The notes below the pieces were generated by a model. The model was not told the DNA's origin and made no database searches. It saw only the letters and a program-made list of their open reading frames with translations. A stretch of DNA of 64,000 nucleotides from Neptunitalea lumnitzerae (GTDB taxonomy: Bacteria > Bacteroidota > Bacteroidia > Flavobacteriales > Flavobacteriaceae): the NCBI RefSeq assembly GCF_027924185.1, contig NZ_BRVO01000002.1, positions 930,001-994,000 on the forward strand. The letters are read 5' to 3'. The position numbers and the translations under genes are program-made. This document shows, one piece after another, positions 35,973 to 45,600 of this stretch. The first letter of the stretch is position 1; the number at the start of each line of letters is the position of its first letter.

Positions 35973-36267
35973 GCATTGCTAATTTATCTATCATTTCTCT
36001 AGAGATACTTTCGTAAGCTCCGTACGCATCTACTAAGATACCCTTTTCTCCAGATATAGTTTCAATAGCATATAAAATAGAACTGTCATCAGGGTTAGTA
36101 TACCCCTCAAATCTATGTACTTCAACTACATTAAATGTATCTGTTTTAAACAGCTGTTTTTTAGATTTATTTTCAATTCCATTTTCAAGAATGTTAAAAT
36201 CTTCCTCGTACCCTCTTTTTTTTAGGTCTTCTACTCCTTCTGATAGTGTGTCGTATACTACTTTCAT
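35962..36267 (-). CDS. Conserved 101-residue protein of unknown function
   Basis: A small soluble protein (begins MKVVYDTLSEGVEDLKKRGY). It has a helix-strand pattern: N-terminal helix, then FNVVEVHRFEG, DDSSILYAIETISGEKG, and VDAYGAYESISREMI. Short proteins like this are frequent in Bacteroidota and have at times been labelled as phosphoribosylpyrophosphate synthetase, but no PRPP loop or PRS domain is visible here, so I leave it unnamed. It overlaps csaA by 11 nt. Confidence 0.75.
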   Translation of the reverse strand: MKVVYDTLSEGVEDLKKRGYEEDFNILENGIENKSKKQLFKTDTFNVVEVHRFEGYTNPDDSSILYAIETISGEKGILVDAYGAYESISREMIDKLAMHDK

Positions 36268-36332
36268 AATACATTTTTTTTTAATTTTTTCTACTTCAGT
36301 TTTTCCTTTTTTCAGAACTCTTAACTTACAAT

Positions 36333-36363
36333 TTTAGTAACCAAGGTATTCTTCTTAATTTTG
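36333..36363 (+). promoter_or_regulatory. Promoter of the thioredoxin-like gene
   Basis: TTTA, 19 nt, then TAATTTTG (exact TANNTTTG). The leader to the ATG at 36439 is about 70 nt. Confidence 0.6.
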
Positions 36364-36438
36364 CATTATTAAGGTACTTACAATACATGTAAACGTGTCT
36401 TAATTAAATCATATTTACTCTTAACACAATTATAAATT

Positions 36439-36996
36439 ATGGCTAGAACCCCAAGTAACATGTTAGCATTAGGTACATTGGCACCTCATTTTACATTACC
36501 AGACACTGTATCAGGAAACACCTATAACCTAAATGAGTTATGCGGTAAAAATGCTACTGTTATCATGTTTACATGCAATCACTGCCCGTTTGTAAAACAT
36601 GTAAACGAGGAGCTTGTTTCATTAGCTAAAGATTATCAGCCTAAGGGAATTGAATTTGTAGCAATATCTAGTAACGATGTAGAAAATTACCCCGATGACT
36701 CCCCTGAGTTAATGAAAGAAACAGCTATTACCGAAGGATACACATTTCCCTACCTATACGACGAATCACAAGAAGTAGCGAAAGCATATGATGCTGCTTG
36801 TACACCAGATTTTTACATTTTTGATAAAAACAAAGCATTGGTTTACAGAGGTCAATTAGACGATTCAAGACCAGGTAACGGAATTACGGTAACTGGAACT
36901 GATATAAGAACTGCTCTAAACGCCATTTTAGAGGATAAAAATGTTCCTGAAAGACAAAAACCGAGTATTGGTTGTAATATTAAGTGGAAACTTTAA
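36439..36996 (+). CDS. Thioredoxin-fold redox protein (AhpC/TSA-Redoxin type)
   Basis: A 185-residue cytoplasmic thioredoxin-fold protein without a signal peptide. The active site is Cys46-Asn-His-Cys49 in FTCNHCPFVKHV, the cis-Pro is in AACTPDFYIFD, and YRGQLDDSRPG follows. This belongs to the AhpC-TSA/Redoxin group with a CxxC pair rather than a peroxidatic Cys alone. The electron partner is unknown. A peroxiredoxin gene lies next to it in the same direction with its own promoter. Confidence 0.9.
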   Translation: MARTPSNMLALGTLAPHFTLPDTVSGNTYNLNELCGKNATVIMFTCNHCPFVKHVNEELVSLAKDYQPKGIEFVAISSNDVENYPDDSPELMKETAITEGYTFPYLYDESQEVAKAYDAACTPDFYIFDKNKALVYRGQLDDSRPGNGITVTGTDIRTALNAILEDKNVPERQKPSIGCNIKWKL

Positions 36997-37040
36997 CTAA
37001 ATTTTACGGTAATTCATCATTCTTACTCTATATAATCTAC

Positions 37041-37048
37041 TAACTTTG
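37041..37048 (+). promoter_or_regulatory. -7 box (TAACTTTG) of the peroxiredoxin gene
   Basis: Exact TANNTTTG match, 24 nt before the ATG at 37073. Confidence 0.55.
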
Positions 37049-37072
37049 TAGACTAATAAAAAATAAAAAATT

Positions 37073-37714
37073 ATGGCTACAATAAGATTAGGTGATACAG
37101 CACCAAATTTCACTACACAATCAACAGAAGGTGAAATCAATTTCTATGATTATTTAGGAGACGGATGGGGTGTGTTATTTTCGCATCCATCAGACTATAC
37201 TCCTGTTTGTACAACTGAATTAGGCGCTGTAGCAAAATATAAAGATGAATTTGAAAAACGTAATGTAAAAGTATTAGCACTTAGTGTTGATGGCTTAGAA
37301 TCTCATAAAGGATGGGTAAGTGATATTAACGAGACTCAAAACATTACAGTTAACTTTCCTATTATTGCAGATGAAGACAAAAAAGTATCTGAACTATATG
37401 ATATGATACACCCAAACGCAGACGCTACACTTACCGTAAGATCTGTATACATTATAGGACCTGATAAAAAGATAAAATTAATTATTACCTACCCTGCCTC
37501 TACCGGTAGAAACTTTGAAGAATTGCTACGTGTAATTGACTCATTACAACTAACAGCGTACCACAAAGTAGCTACACCTGCTAACTGGAAACATGGTGAG
37601 GAAGTAGTTATTAGCCCATCAGTTTCTAATGAAGATGCTAAAAACATTTTTACTAAAGGATACAAAGAAGTAAAACCATATTTAAGATTAACTCCACAAC
37701 CAAATCTGGATTAA
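37073..37714 (+). CDS. 1-Cys peroxiredoxin (Prx6 type)
   Basis: Reduces hydrogen peroxide and organic peroxides. The peroxidatic Cys46 sits in HPSDYTPVCTTELG. The protein is 213 residues long with the C-terminal extension typical of Prx6 (TPANWKHGEEVVI, RLTPQPNLD). I see no second cysteine, so the resolving thiol must come from another molecule. The gene is monocistronic and ends at a clear terminator. Confidence 0.93.
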   Translation: MATIRLGDTAPNFTTQSTEGEINFYDYLGDGWGVLFSHPSDYTPVCTTELGAVAKYKDEFEKRNVKVLALSVDGLESHKGWVSDINETQNITVNFPIIADEDKKVSELYDMIHPNADATLTVRSVYIIGPDKKIKLIITYPASTGRNFEELLRVIDSLQLTAYHKVATPANWKHGEEVVISPSVSNEDAKNIFTKGYKEVKPYLRLTPQPNLD

Positions 37715-37737
37715 TTTTAAAAATAACGTCAAAATAT

Positions 37738-37764
37738 AAAAAGCCTACACATGTAGGCTTTTTT
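37738..37764 (+). terminator. Terminator of the peroxiredoxin gene
   Basis: AAAGCCTAC-ACAT-GTAGGCTTT type stem (loop ACAT) followed by a run of T. Confidence 0.88.
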
Positions 37765-37817
37765 GTTACCCATAATGTACTTATATTTACGCTGTTATCA
37801 ATCAAATAACAGTGCTT

Positions 37818-38120
37818 ATGAAAAAGAAATCTACATTAAGTTTAATAGGTATTATTCTATTGGTTATTATTGCCGCCGCCGGTAGAACTTACATGAAGTA
37901 TCACCGACAAGAATTACGAAATAGACAGCAGCAGATGTATATAAATCCGCAGGAAATTATAAATGCAGAGCAAGAGGCTAAAAATAAGGCTGCCCTAGAG
38001 AAAGAACAACAAAGAATAGACTCTACCCACCAAGCCTTTAAAGAAGAAATTGAAAAAAAGAAAGCACAGCTAAGAGCCACTGTAGAACAATTAGAAAAGG
38101 AAAAACAAGAAGCTGAGTAA
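37818..38120 (+). CDS. Small membrane-anchored coiled-coil protein, unknown
   Basis: A 100-residue protein from the ATG at 37818 (a GTG lies two codons upstream). Residues 8-22 form a membrane anchor (LIGIILLVIIAAAG). The rest is a charged Gln/Glu/Lys-rich coiled coil (about 25-100, ending VEQLEKEKQEAE). No family is recognised. It stands between two terminators, so it is a separate transcription unit. Confidence 0.7.
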   Translation: MKKKSTLSLIGIILLVIIAAAGRTYMKYHRQELRNRQQQMYINPQEIINAEQEAKNKAALEKEQQRIDSTHQAFKEEIEKKKAQLRATVEQLEKEKQEAE

Positions 38121-38159
38121 TAGTAAAACTATATAATTACATAGTTAGTTAACATAAAA

Positions 38160-38190
38160 AAAGAGCCTCTAATAAACTTAGAGGCTCTTT
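38160..38190 (-). terminator. Terminator of the cytoplasmic cyclophilin-FKBP gene
   Basis: An inverted repeat AAGAGCCTCTAA / TTAGAGGCTCTT with a 5-nt loop; the T run lies on the minus-strand exit side. It may also stop the short gene on the plus strand. Confidence 0.85.
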
Positions 38191-38209
38191 CTATATATAC
38201 AAATAATTT

Positions 38210-39142
38210 TTACTTAACATTTACCAACTCTACATCAAAAATAAGAGTAGCATTAGGAGGTATTACTCCACCAGCACCTCTACTTCCGTATGCCAAATGA
38301 GAAGGTATTACAAAACGAGCTTTATCACCCACCTGTAAAAGTGCTATTCCTTCATCCCATCCACTAATTACTTGTCCTACTCCCAAAGTAAAGTCAATAG
38401 GTTGATTTCTTTTAAACGAAGAGTCAAAAACTCCACCATCTTCAAACATACCCTTATAGTGTACAGAAACAGTTTTACCTTTTTCAGCTTTTACACCATT
38501 TCCTTTTTGAATAATCTTGTAACGTAAACCACTATCCGTTTTATCAAAACCGGCAGCTAATTTTTCTAAAGCCTCTTCAGCTTTTTGTTTAGCCTCAGCA
38601 ACTCTTCTTTCACGCTCACCTTCAAAAGTTCTAAACGCTTCAATAGCGTTCCACTTCTCTGCCTCTTCTCCTACTCTAACTATTTCTAGAGTTTCAATTT
38701 TATCTCCTTGTGCAATAGCATCTACCACATCTTGTCCTTCTTGTACAAAACCAAAAACGGTATGCTTACCATCTAACCAATCAGTTTTTACATGTGTAAT
38801 AAAAAACTGAGAACCATTTGTTCCAGGTCCCGCATTAGCCATAGAAAGTACTCCAGGTCCTGAGTGTTTTAAATCAGGATGAAATTCATCATCAAACTGA
38901 TACCCTGGCCCACCTACTCCAGTACCTTTTGGGCATCCTCCTTGAATCATAAAGTCACTAATCACTCTGTGAAAAGCAAGACCATCATAATAAGGTTGTC
39001 CTTGAGATTTTACTTCATTTTCAAGATTCCCTTCTGCTAAACCAACAAAGTTTCCAACAGTTCCAGGAGTTTTATCGTACGTAAGTTTTACTAAAATTGT
39101 TCCTTTAGTAGTATTAAATTTTGCGTAAATACCGTTTTCCAT
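38210..39142 (-). CDS. Cytoplasmic cyclophilin-FKBP fusion prolyl isomerase
   Basis: A 310-residue dual-family prolyl isomerase without a signal peptide. The cyclophilin domain (about residues 1-160) has [17 protein letters not shown] and [10 protein letters not shown]; a charged linker helix (about 165-200) leads to an FKBP domain (about 205-308) with [18 protein letters not shown] and [18 protein letters not shown]. All active-site landmarks of both families look intact. It differs from the lipoprotein at 4306-5454 by location and by lack of a lipobox. Confidence 0.92.
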   Translation of the reverse strand: MENGIYAKFNTTKGTILVKLTYDKTPGTVGNFVGLAEGNLENEVKSQGQPYYDGLAFHRVISDFMIQGGCPKGTGVGGPGYQFDDEFHPDLKHSGPGVLSMANAGPGTNGSQFFITHVKTDWLDGKHTVFGFVQEGQDVVDAIAQGDKIETLEIVRVGEEAEKWNAIEAFRTFEGERERRVAEAKQKAEEALEKLAAGFDKTDSGLRYKIIQKGNGVKAEKGKTVSVHYKGMFEDGGVFDSSFKRNQPIDFTLGVGQVISGWDEGIALLQVGDKARFVIPSHLAYGSRGAGGVIPPNATLIFDVELVNVK

Positions 39143-39328
39143 TTTTCCTTTTTTAAATGAGCAGCAAAGATAAAAAATGTTTAGTGCTTACCTAACATAT
39201 CTAACTGCTTTTGTTTCATATCATTTTTTATTCTAAAACAACACTCAAAAGAATTTGAGAACCTCCCCTTTTTAAAATGAAATGATTAACTTCGTAACCT
39301 CTTTTATTGGACATTTAAATTATAACAT

Positions 39329-40720
39329 ATGAGTAAGTACGATGTTATCGTTTTAGGAAGTGGACCGGGTGGATATGTAACTGCCATTCGCGCTTCCCAA
39401 TTAGGTTTTAAAACTGCAGTTATTGAAAAAGAAAACTTAGGTGGAGTTTGCCTTAACTGGGGTTGTATACCTACAAAAGCACTTTTAAAGAGTGCTCAAG
39501 TTTTTGAATATTTAAAACATGCTTCTGACTACGGTTTAACTGTAGGTGAATTTGACAAAGATTTTGAAGCTGTTGTAAAAAGAAGTAGAGGCGTTGCAGA
39601 AGGAATGAGCAAAGGAGTTCAGTTCCTAATGAAAAAAAATAAGATTGACGTTATTGACGGGTTTGGTAAACTTTTACCAGGTAAAAAAGTTCAAGTAACG
39701 GCTAAAGATGGTAGCACAACAGATTACAGTGCAGACCACATTATTGTTGCTACAGGTGCTCGCTCTAGAGAATTACCTAATTTACCACAAGATGGTAAAA
39801 AGGTAATTGGATACCGTGAAGCTATGACATTACCAGAACAACCTAAGAAAATGATTGTTGTTGGTAGTGGTGCTATTGGTATTGAGTTTGCATATTTCTA
39901 CAACTCTATGGGAACTGAAGTTACCGTAGTTGAATATCTTCCAAATATTGTTCCTGTTGAAGATGAAGATGTTTCTAAGCAATTAGAAAGAAGCTTTAAG
40001 AAAATGGGAGTTAAAGTTATGACTTCTGCAGAAGTTACTAAAGTAGATACTTCTGGTGAAGGAGTTAAAGCTACAGTTAAAACTGCTAAAGGTGAAGAAA
40101 CTTTAGAAGCTGACGTAATTCTTTCTGCTGTTGGTATTAAAACTAACATTGAAGGTATTGGATTGGAAGAAGTAGGAATTGCTACCGATAGAGATAAAAT
40201 TTTAGTAAACGATTACTACCAAACAAATATTCCAGGATATTACGCTATTGGAGATGTAGTACCAGGACAAGCATTAGCACACGTTGCTTCTGCTGAAGGT
40301 ATCTTATGTGTTGAAAAAATTAAAGGTATGCATGTTGAGCCATTAGATTATGGTAATATACCAGGTTGTACCTATTGTACTCCAGAAATTGCTTCTGTTG
40401 GATATACAGAGAAAAAAGCAATTGAAGCAGGATACGATATTAAAGTTGGTAAATTTCCATTCACAGCTTCAGGAAAAGCGAAAGCCGGAGGTAATTCTGA
40501 TGGTTTTGTAAAAGTTATTTTTGATGCTAAGTATGGCGAATGGTTAGGATGCCACATGATTGGTGCTGGTGTTACAGATATGATTGCTGAAGCAGTAGTA
40601 GCTAGAAAATTAGAAACTACAGGTCATGAAGTATTAAAAGCAGTTCACCCTCACCCAACAATGAGTGAAGCAGTTATGGAAGCTGTTGCTGCTGCTTATG
40701 ATGAAGTAATACACATCTAG
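39329..40720 (+). CDS. lpdA: Dihydrolipoyl dehydrogenase (E3)
   Basis: Reoxidises dihydrolipoamide of the 2-oxo-acid dehydrogenase and glycine-cleavage complexes. The FAD site is VLGSGPGGY (residues 8-16), the redox pair is Cys41-LNWG-Cys46, the NAD-binding loop is VVGSGAIGIEFA, and the catalytic pair is His442 and Glu447 in HPHPTMSE. The length of 463 is normal. No E1 or E2 gene is adjacent. A -7-like TAACTTCG at 39287 precedes it. Confidence 0.96.
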   Translation: MSKYDVIVLGSGPGGYVTAIRASQLGFKTAVIEKENLGGVCLNWGCIPTKALLKSAQVFEYLKHASDYGLTVGEFDKDFEAVVKRSRGVAEGMSKGVQFLMKKNKIDVIDGFGKLLPGKKVQVTAKDGSTTDYSADHIIVATGARSRELPNLPQDGKKVIGYREAMTLPEQPKKMIVVGSGAIGIEFAYFYNSMGTEVTVVEYLPNIVPVEDEDVSKQLERSFKKMGVKVMTSAEVTKVDTSGEGVKATVKTAKGEETLEADVILSAVGIKTNIEGIGLEEVGIATDRDKILVNDYYQTNIPGYYAIGDVVPGQALAHVASAEGILCVEKIKGMHVEPLDYGNIPGCTYCTPEIASVGYTEKKAIEAGYDIKVGKFPFTASGKAKAGGNSDGFVKVIFDAKYGEWLGCHMIGAGVTDMIAEAVVARKLETTGHEVLKAVHPHPTMSEAVMEAVAAAYDEVIHI

Positions 40721-40741
40721 TATTAGATTTATAATATCACA

Positions 40742-40775
40742 AAAAAATCCCTTTCTGCTTAGAAAGGGATTTTTT
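40742..40775. terminator. Bidirectional terminator between lpdA and the barrel gene
   Basis: ATCCCTTTCT-GCTT-AGAAAGGGAT stem with A and T runs on both sides, between convergent genes. Confidence 0.9.
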
Positions 40776-40801
40776 ATTTATACTATTTAAAGCTTTAAAT
40801 A

Positions 40802-41323
40802 CTATAGAAAGTTATGCCCTATAGAAAGCTGAAAAACGCCATTTTTACCACCTACATTTGTTACATCGGTAAAACCAAAGTTATACCTTGCTTGTGCATA
40901 AAAGCTAAGCAACTTTAACTCTAAGCCTACAGCTCCACTTAAATCAAATTCTTTCAAATCATCAGAGTCAAAATTATCATTAATTACATATCCAAATTGA
41001 GGCCCCGCCATAAAGCTTAAATTCTTTTTTACCATATAAATTTTAGCCAACACAGGTACATTAAGATAGTCTATTTTAAAATCTATATCCTCTAATTCTG
41101 CTCCTTGCGTAGAATAAATAACCTCTGGCTGAATAGAAAAACTATCTTTCCAACCTAATTCTGCAGTAACCCCAATATGGTAACCAGTTTTATTATCAAG
41201 ATCATCTGCCCAATCTCCTGTTAAAGATGCAAAGTTTACACCCGCTTTAAGGCCCAAGTGCTTTTGCTGAGCATTTGCCGTAATACCCACTAACAGTAAT
41301 AATACAATAAGTGTCTTTTTCAT
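40802..41323 (-). CDS. Outer-membrane beta-barrel protein (porin-family PF13568-like)
   Basis: A 173-residue protein with a signal peptide ending near TANAQQ (residue 20). The rest alternates beta strands with aromatic girdles (GLKAGVNFASLTGDW, SFSIQPEVIYSTQGAE, FMAGPQFGYVIND, SFYAQARYNFGFTD, FQLSIGHNFL), ending in an aromatic residue followed by Leu. Eight strands are plausible. The function is unknown. It follows aroQ by 20 bp on the same strand. Confidence 0.88.
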   Translation of the reverse strand: MKKTLIVLLLLVGITANAQQKHLGLKAGVNFASLTGDWADDLDNKTGYHIGVTAELGWKDSFSIQPEVIYSTQGAELEDIDFKIDYLNVPVLAKIYMVKKNLSFMAGPQFGYVINDNFDSDDLKEFDLSGAVGLELKLLSFYAQARYNFGFTDVTNVGGKNGVFQLSIGHNFL

Positions 41324-41343
41324 AAAATTTTATTTAGTTATAG

Positions 41344-41760
41344 TTATATAAATGATTGCAAAGCTAACTCATATCCTTTCAATCCAAACCCAACTACTAT
41401 TCCTGCTGCATTAGGAGATATATAAGAGTGATGTCTAAACGCTTCTCTACTAAAAGTATTAGATATATGCACCTCTATAACCGGCGTTGTAATAGCCTTT
41501 ATAGCATCATACAAAGCTATTGAGGTATGCGAATAAGCACCAGCATTAAATACTACTCCATCATACTCAAAACCTACCTCATGAAGTTTATCTAACAACG
41601 CTCCCTCTGAGTTACTTTGATAATAAGATAACGACAGACTAGGAAACTTATTTTTTAAGGTTAGAAAGTACGCTTCAAAAGATTCCGATCCATAAACCTC
41701 TGGTTCCCTTTTTCCTAACAAATTTAAGTTAGGACCATTTAAAATAAGTATTTGCTTCAT
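41344..41760 (-). CDS. aroQ: Type II 3-dehydroquinate dehydratase
   Basis: Third step of the shikimate pathway. The 138-residue protein begins with LILNGPNLNLLGKREPEVYG (Tyr23 catalytic in the lid), then YYQSNSEGALLDKLHE, FNAGAYSHTSIAL and VEVHISN. Length and all motifs fit the dodecameric type II enzyme. It is upstream of an outer-membrane barrel gene, an order that looks incidental. Confidence 0.95.
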   Translation of the reverse strand: MKQILILNGPNLNLLGKREPEVYGSESFEAYFLTLKNKFPSLSLSYYQSNSEGALLDKLHEVGFEYDGVVFNAGAYSHTSIALYDAIKAITTPVIEVHISNTFSREAFRHHSYISPNAAGIVVGFGLKGYELALQSFI

Positions 41761-41791
41761 AGAGTAAATATACTAAAATCAATTACATAAA

Positions 41792-41817
41792 AAACCCGAA
41801 ACAAATGTTTCGGGTTT
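41792..41817 (-). terminator. Terminator of the second barrel gene
   Basis: AACCCGAAAC-AAAT-GTTTCGGGTT inverted repeat; its T run is on the minus strand exit side, 70 nt after the barrel gene stop and just before aroQ. Confidence 0.85.
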
Positions 41818-41886
41818 AAAACAAAGTATACTTTTAAGTAAACTTCCAGAAGCAAGTCTACTTTGTATTGATCTGCTATCTAATAA

Positions 41887-42396
41887 TTAGAAACTGAATT
41901 CTACTCCTGCATTAACGGTATTCCATGAAGCTCCATCTTCTGCAACACCAACATAAGAAACATTAACACCAATTAAATCAGAAATTTGATATCCTACTTT
42001 TGGCTTGTAGTAAAAACCACCATCTAAACCATCAGTAATAGCAATACCATACCCTAAATCTGCTCCTACATAAAAAGCATCAGTGAATAAATATCTTGCA
42101 GAGGCAGCAACAGGAATGTACTGTACATCGTCTGCTTCAGCTGTAACTGTGTAACCAGCTACACTAACAGTTTGGTCATCACCAAAACCATTAATAAAAC
42201 CAGTAGCACCCCCTAAGTAGAAAGAATCTCCTAGTTCTGCTAAGTAAGCAACATCAAGTCCTACACTGAATGAAGCGTAATCTGAAGCATCTCCTACAGG
42301 TAAACCAACATTTGCTCCAACTTTAAATCCTTCCTGCGCATTAGAGAAAGAAACAAAACCTAAAACTGCAATAGCAGCTAAAATTAATTTTTTCAT
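41887..42396 (-). CDS. Outer-membrane beta-barrel protein
   Basis: A 169-residue protein from the ATG at 42396 (begins MKKLILAAIAVLGFVS), with a signal peptide ending near FSNAQEG. The body alternates beta strands and Gly/Tyr/Phe-rich turns (FSVGLDVAYLAELGDSFYLG, YIPVAASARYLFTDAFYVG, AGVEFSF at the C-terminus, ending in Phe as outer-membrane proteins do). The frame is open to 42444, but the upstream part overlaps the -7 box at 42424-42431, so I reject that start. Confidence 0.88.
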   Translation of the reverse strand: MKKLILAAIAVLGFVSFSNAQEGFKVGANVGLPVGDASDYASFSVGLDVAYLAELGDSFYLGGATGFINGFGDDQTVSVAGYTVTAEADDVQYIPVAASARYLFTDAFYVGADLGYGIAITDGLDGGFYYKPKVGYQISDLIGVNVSYVGVAEDGASWNTVNAGVEFSF

Positions 42397-42423
42397 ATTC
42401 TTATTTATTGAATTATTACAGAC

Positions 42424-42431
42424 CAAATGTA
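42424..42431 (-). promoter_or_regulatory. -7 box (TACATTTG, minus strand) of the barrel gene
   Basis: Exact TANNTTTG match on the minus strand, 27 nt upstream of the ATG at 42396. Confidence 0.6.
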
Positions 42432-42435
42432 TGTT

Positions 42436-42460
42436 ATTAAACATTTAAAGAATGTTTAAT
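42436..42460 (-). promoter_or_regulatory. Palindrome over the -33 region of the barrel gene
   Basis: ATTAAACATT-TAAAG-AATGTTTAAT: a perfect 10-bp inverted repeat with a 5-nt spacer, directly upstream of the -7 box. A further related half-site (AAATGTTAAA) lies at 42461-42470. Operator-like in position. Confidence 0.45.
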
Positions 42461-42639
42461 AAATGTTAAACAACACCTAATAAAACTTACATTTCTGTTA
42501 TTCAAAAACTTACAAATGTTATTTTTAAAAACTCTAAATAACCAGAAATAAACTACAATAAATAAATAACTAACCATTCACCTCTGAAACGTAACTACTA
42601 TAACCACCTCAAAATCAATCATCAAGTAATTTATAAGCA

Positions 42640-42680
42640 ATAAAAAAGGCTCTTAGTAAAATACTAAGAGCCTTTTTTAT
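42640..42680 (-). terminator. Terminator of the T9SS surface-protein operon
   Basis: AAGGCTCTTAGTA-AAA-TACTAAGAGCCTT stem of 13 pairs plus A-T extension, 15 nt after the stop of the surface-protein gene (minus strand). Confidence 0.9.
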
Positions 42681-42694
42681 TAATTTATTAAACC

Positions 42695-45600
42695 TTATCT
42701 CTTCAAAGCAAAGTGACTATTAAATTCTCTTACTTCACCTGTCGATGGTTCTGTATACACTACTTTAAACCAGTAATCACTAGATGGCATTTGGTTACCG
42801 TTAAAAGTACCATTCCACCCATCACTAGTAGCGTTCATTTGTTTTACCATTTTACCATATCTATCAAAAATGAATACCTGAGCATTTTCTTGGCTTTCTA
42901 AACCTATTACTCTCCAAGTGTCATTTACACCATCTCCGTTTGGTGTAAAGTACTTCATATAGTCTATTACACTCACTTCTAATGTTAAGCTACCACAACC
43001 ATTCAATTCTGTTATAGTAACATTATGAACACCTGGCTCCACATCATTGAAAGTACCATTATACTGTATGGTTCCATTATCTAATTGATACCCGTATTCA
43101 GATACACCAGCTCCGTTAGCAGTTACCTGTACAGTATTTTGTCCATCAAATATTTCAGACTGTACTACGGTTGGTGTTACTGCCGGTAAAGAAGCCTCTT
43201 CATAATACACATGGTTACTTTCGTAAGCACATTGGTTGATAGTAGTGGTATTAGTAATTGTTACGTAATACTCACCAGCCTCTGTTATCTCAATAGTAGG
43301 AGTAGTTTCACCTGTATTCCATTCGTAAGTATACTCAGCTCCTAAATCAGTTCCTATCACAGGATTATTAGTAGCATCGGTACAAATAACACCATCTGCA
43401 TTATCTAAAGTAACCTCTGGCACTGGTTCTACTATCAATTCTATTACTATAGGGTCTCCATTTGTACACCCTGTATTTGCATTGGTTACTACTGCATATA
43501 AGGTAGCTGTTCCGCTAGTATATGGATTTAACTCATCTACAGGAATAGCATTCTCTTGATTTTCTGCATCTGCTAAGCTTGTGTAGATAGCTACAGGATA
43601 CGTATCAGGGTCTTGGCTACCTCTAATGGTTTCAATTACCTCTTCTAAGTTAAATACCTCAACTCCATCATTGTTGTAATATCCATCTGCTCCTAGACTT
43701 TCACAATATACTATTGGGTCTGGCGTAAATGCCAATGGCGCTTGTTCAATATCAATTAAGAAACCTACAACACTATAACATCCAGTATCGGTATTTTCAA
43801 CTCTTGCATAAATTTGCTCAGTACCATTTATAGTAATGGTAGAATTTACATACTCCTCCTCGTCATCTATAGCATTAGCCTCTGTCTCATAATAAGTAAT
43901 TTCTAACCCTGTAGCATCACCACCATCTAATACAAAGCTATCCATATCTGTTAACAGAATGGTTTCTACATCATCATTATCTACCTCACAAAGGAAATAC
44001 GTAGGCTCCTCTGTTACCTCTGGTAATGAATTCACATTAATATCAATAGTTACAATAGTTAAACAACCCGTATCATCATTGGTTACGGCAACATAAATAG
44101 TTTGCGCAAACTGAACCGTATTATAATACGCCTCAGGGTTTGGTATTGCATTGGTACCATCAAAAGCATCCTGATATGTTTCATAGTAGGTTGCAGTTAC
44201 CCCTAACTCACCATTTAATAATTCTTCCTCGTTTAAGGTTAAATCAAACTCTGCTTGCCCGTTGGTGCTATCTCCATCAGAATCATCATCACAAACCTCC
44301 AATTCAGGATTAACTTCTTGTGGTGATGGGTTATTTAATACTCTCAACGTTAACGTAGTTAAGCTATAACAACCTGTATTAGCATCCTCTACTCTCACAT
44401 GTAAGGTATACGGACTTACAGTATTCTCATAAGCTGTATCATCTGCAATAGCATTTACACCTACCTCTGCATCGGCTTCTGTCTCATAATAAGTTACTAC
44501 GTAACCATTAACGCCACCTGTAATCTCATCATTCTTTACAGTTAGATCAAATACAGTAATACCATCTCCTGGTTGACCAAAATCATCACATAAAGCTAAG
44601 TCGTAATCATAACTAGGATTTATAACCGGATTTGGATGTACTAATAAATCAAACGCTCTAATAGTAGCACAACCAGTTGTATTATCTTCTAAACGAACAT
44701 AAATAGTTTGCTGAAAAGCCACTTGATTTACATAATAACTTGTAGATATAGCATTAACTCCATCTACTGCTTCTATCTCAGTCTCATAATAGCTAATAGT
44801 AAAATCTGCCGTGCTTTGAGAACCGTATACATTTGCATTTTGCTCAGTTAAATCAAACTCAGCTCTACCATCTACTAATTGATCGTCACAAAGTTCTAAA
44901 TCCGGTAAATCAAAAGGTACAACCGGTGTAGGGTTCACTATTAACTCTAAAGGATCTACATCATAGCAACCCGTTAAATCATTCTCTACACGTATGTAAA
45001 TGGTTTGAGCATCAGGTACAATATTTTCAAACGGACTTGTAAATACGTTTACATCATTCTCTGCATCTGTTTCTGTTACGTGAAAAGTTACAGTATAATT
45101 ATTACCATCAGCAGGCACTACATCTAAAGCTGTCTGCTCTAAATAAAACTCACCAAAACCATCATTATCATCATCACAAAAAGTTAATGTAGTTGGTGTA
45201 TTCATTACAGGCACATCAACATTAATTAACTCAAAAGATGTTGTATTAAAACATCCTGTACCAGGATTATCTAAACGCACATAAATAGTTTGTGTATCTA
45301 CAGAACTTACATAAGTATTTGGCAGCGCATTAGTTTGAGCCTCCATATCTGCCTCTGTACCATAATATGCTATACTAACTCCTGTTTGTCCATTTAAAAT
45401 CTCATCAGTCTTATTATTTAAATAATAAGTCACAACACCAGTACCATCATAATCACAACCATAGTATGGTGTTGGCGCAATAGCCTGTGGTAATGAAACT
45501 ACATCTATGGTAAAAGAACCTACATTATAACAACCAGAAGCTCCACTTTCTAATCTTACATAAATATCTTGCGAATCAATATTTGTATTTGTAAATGCTT

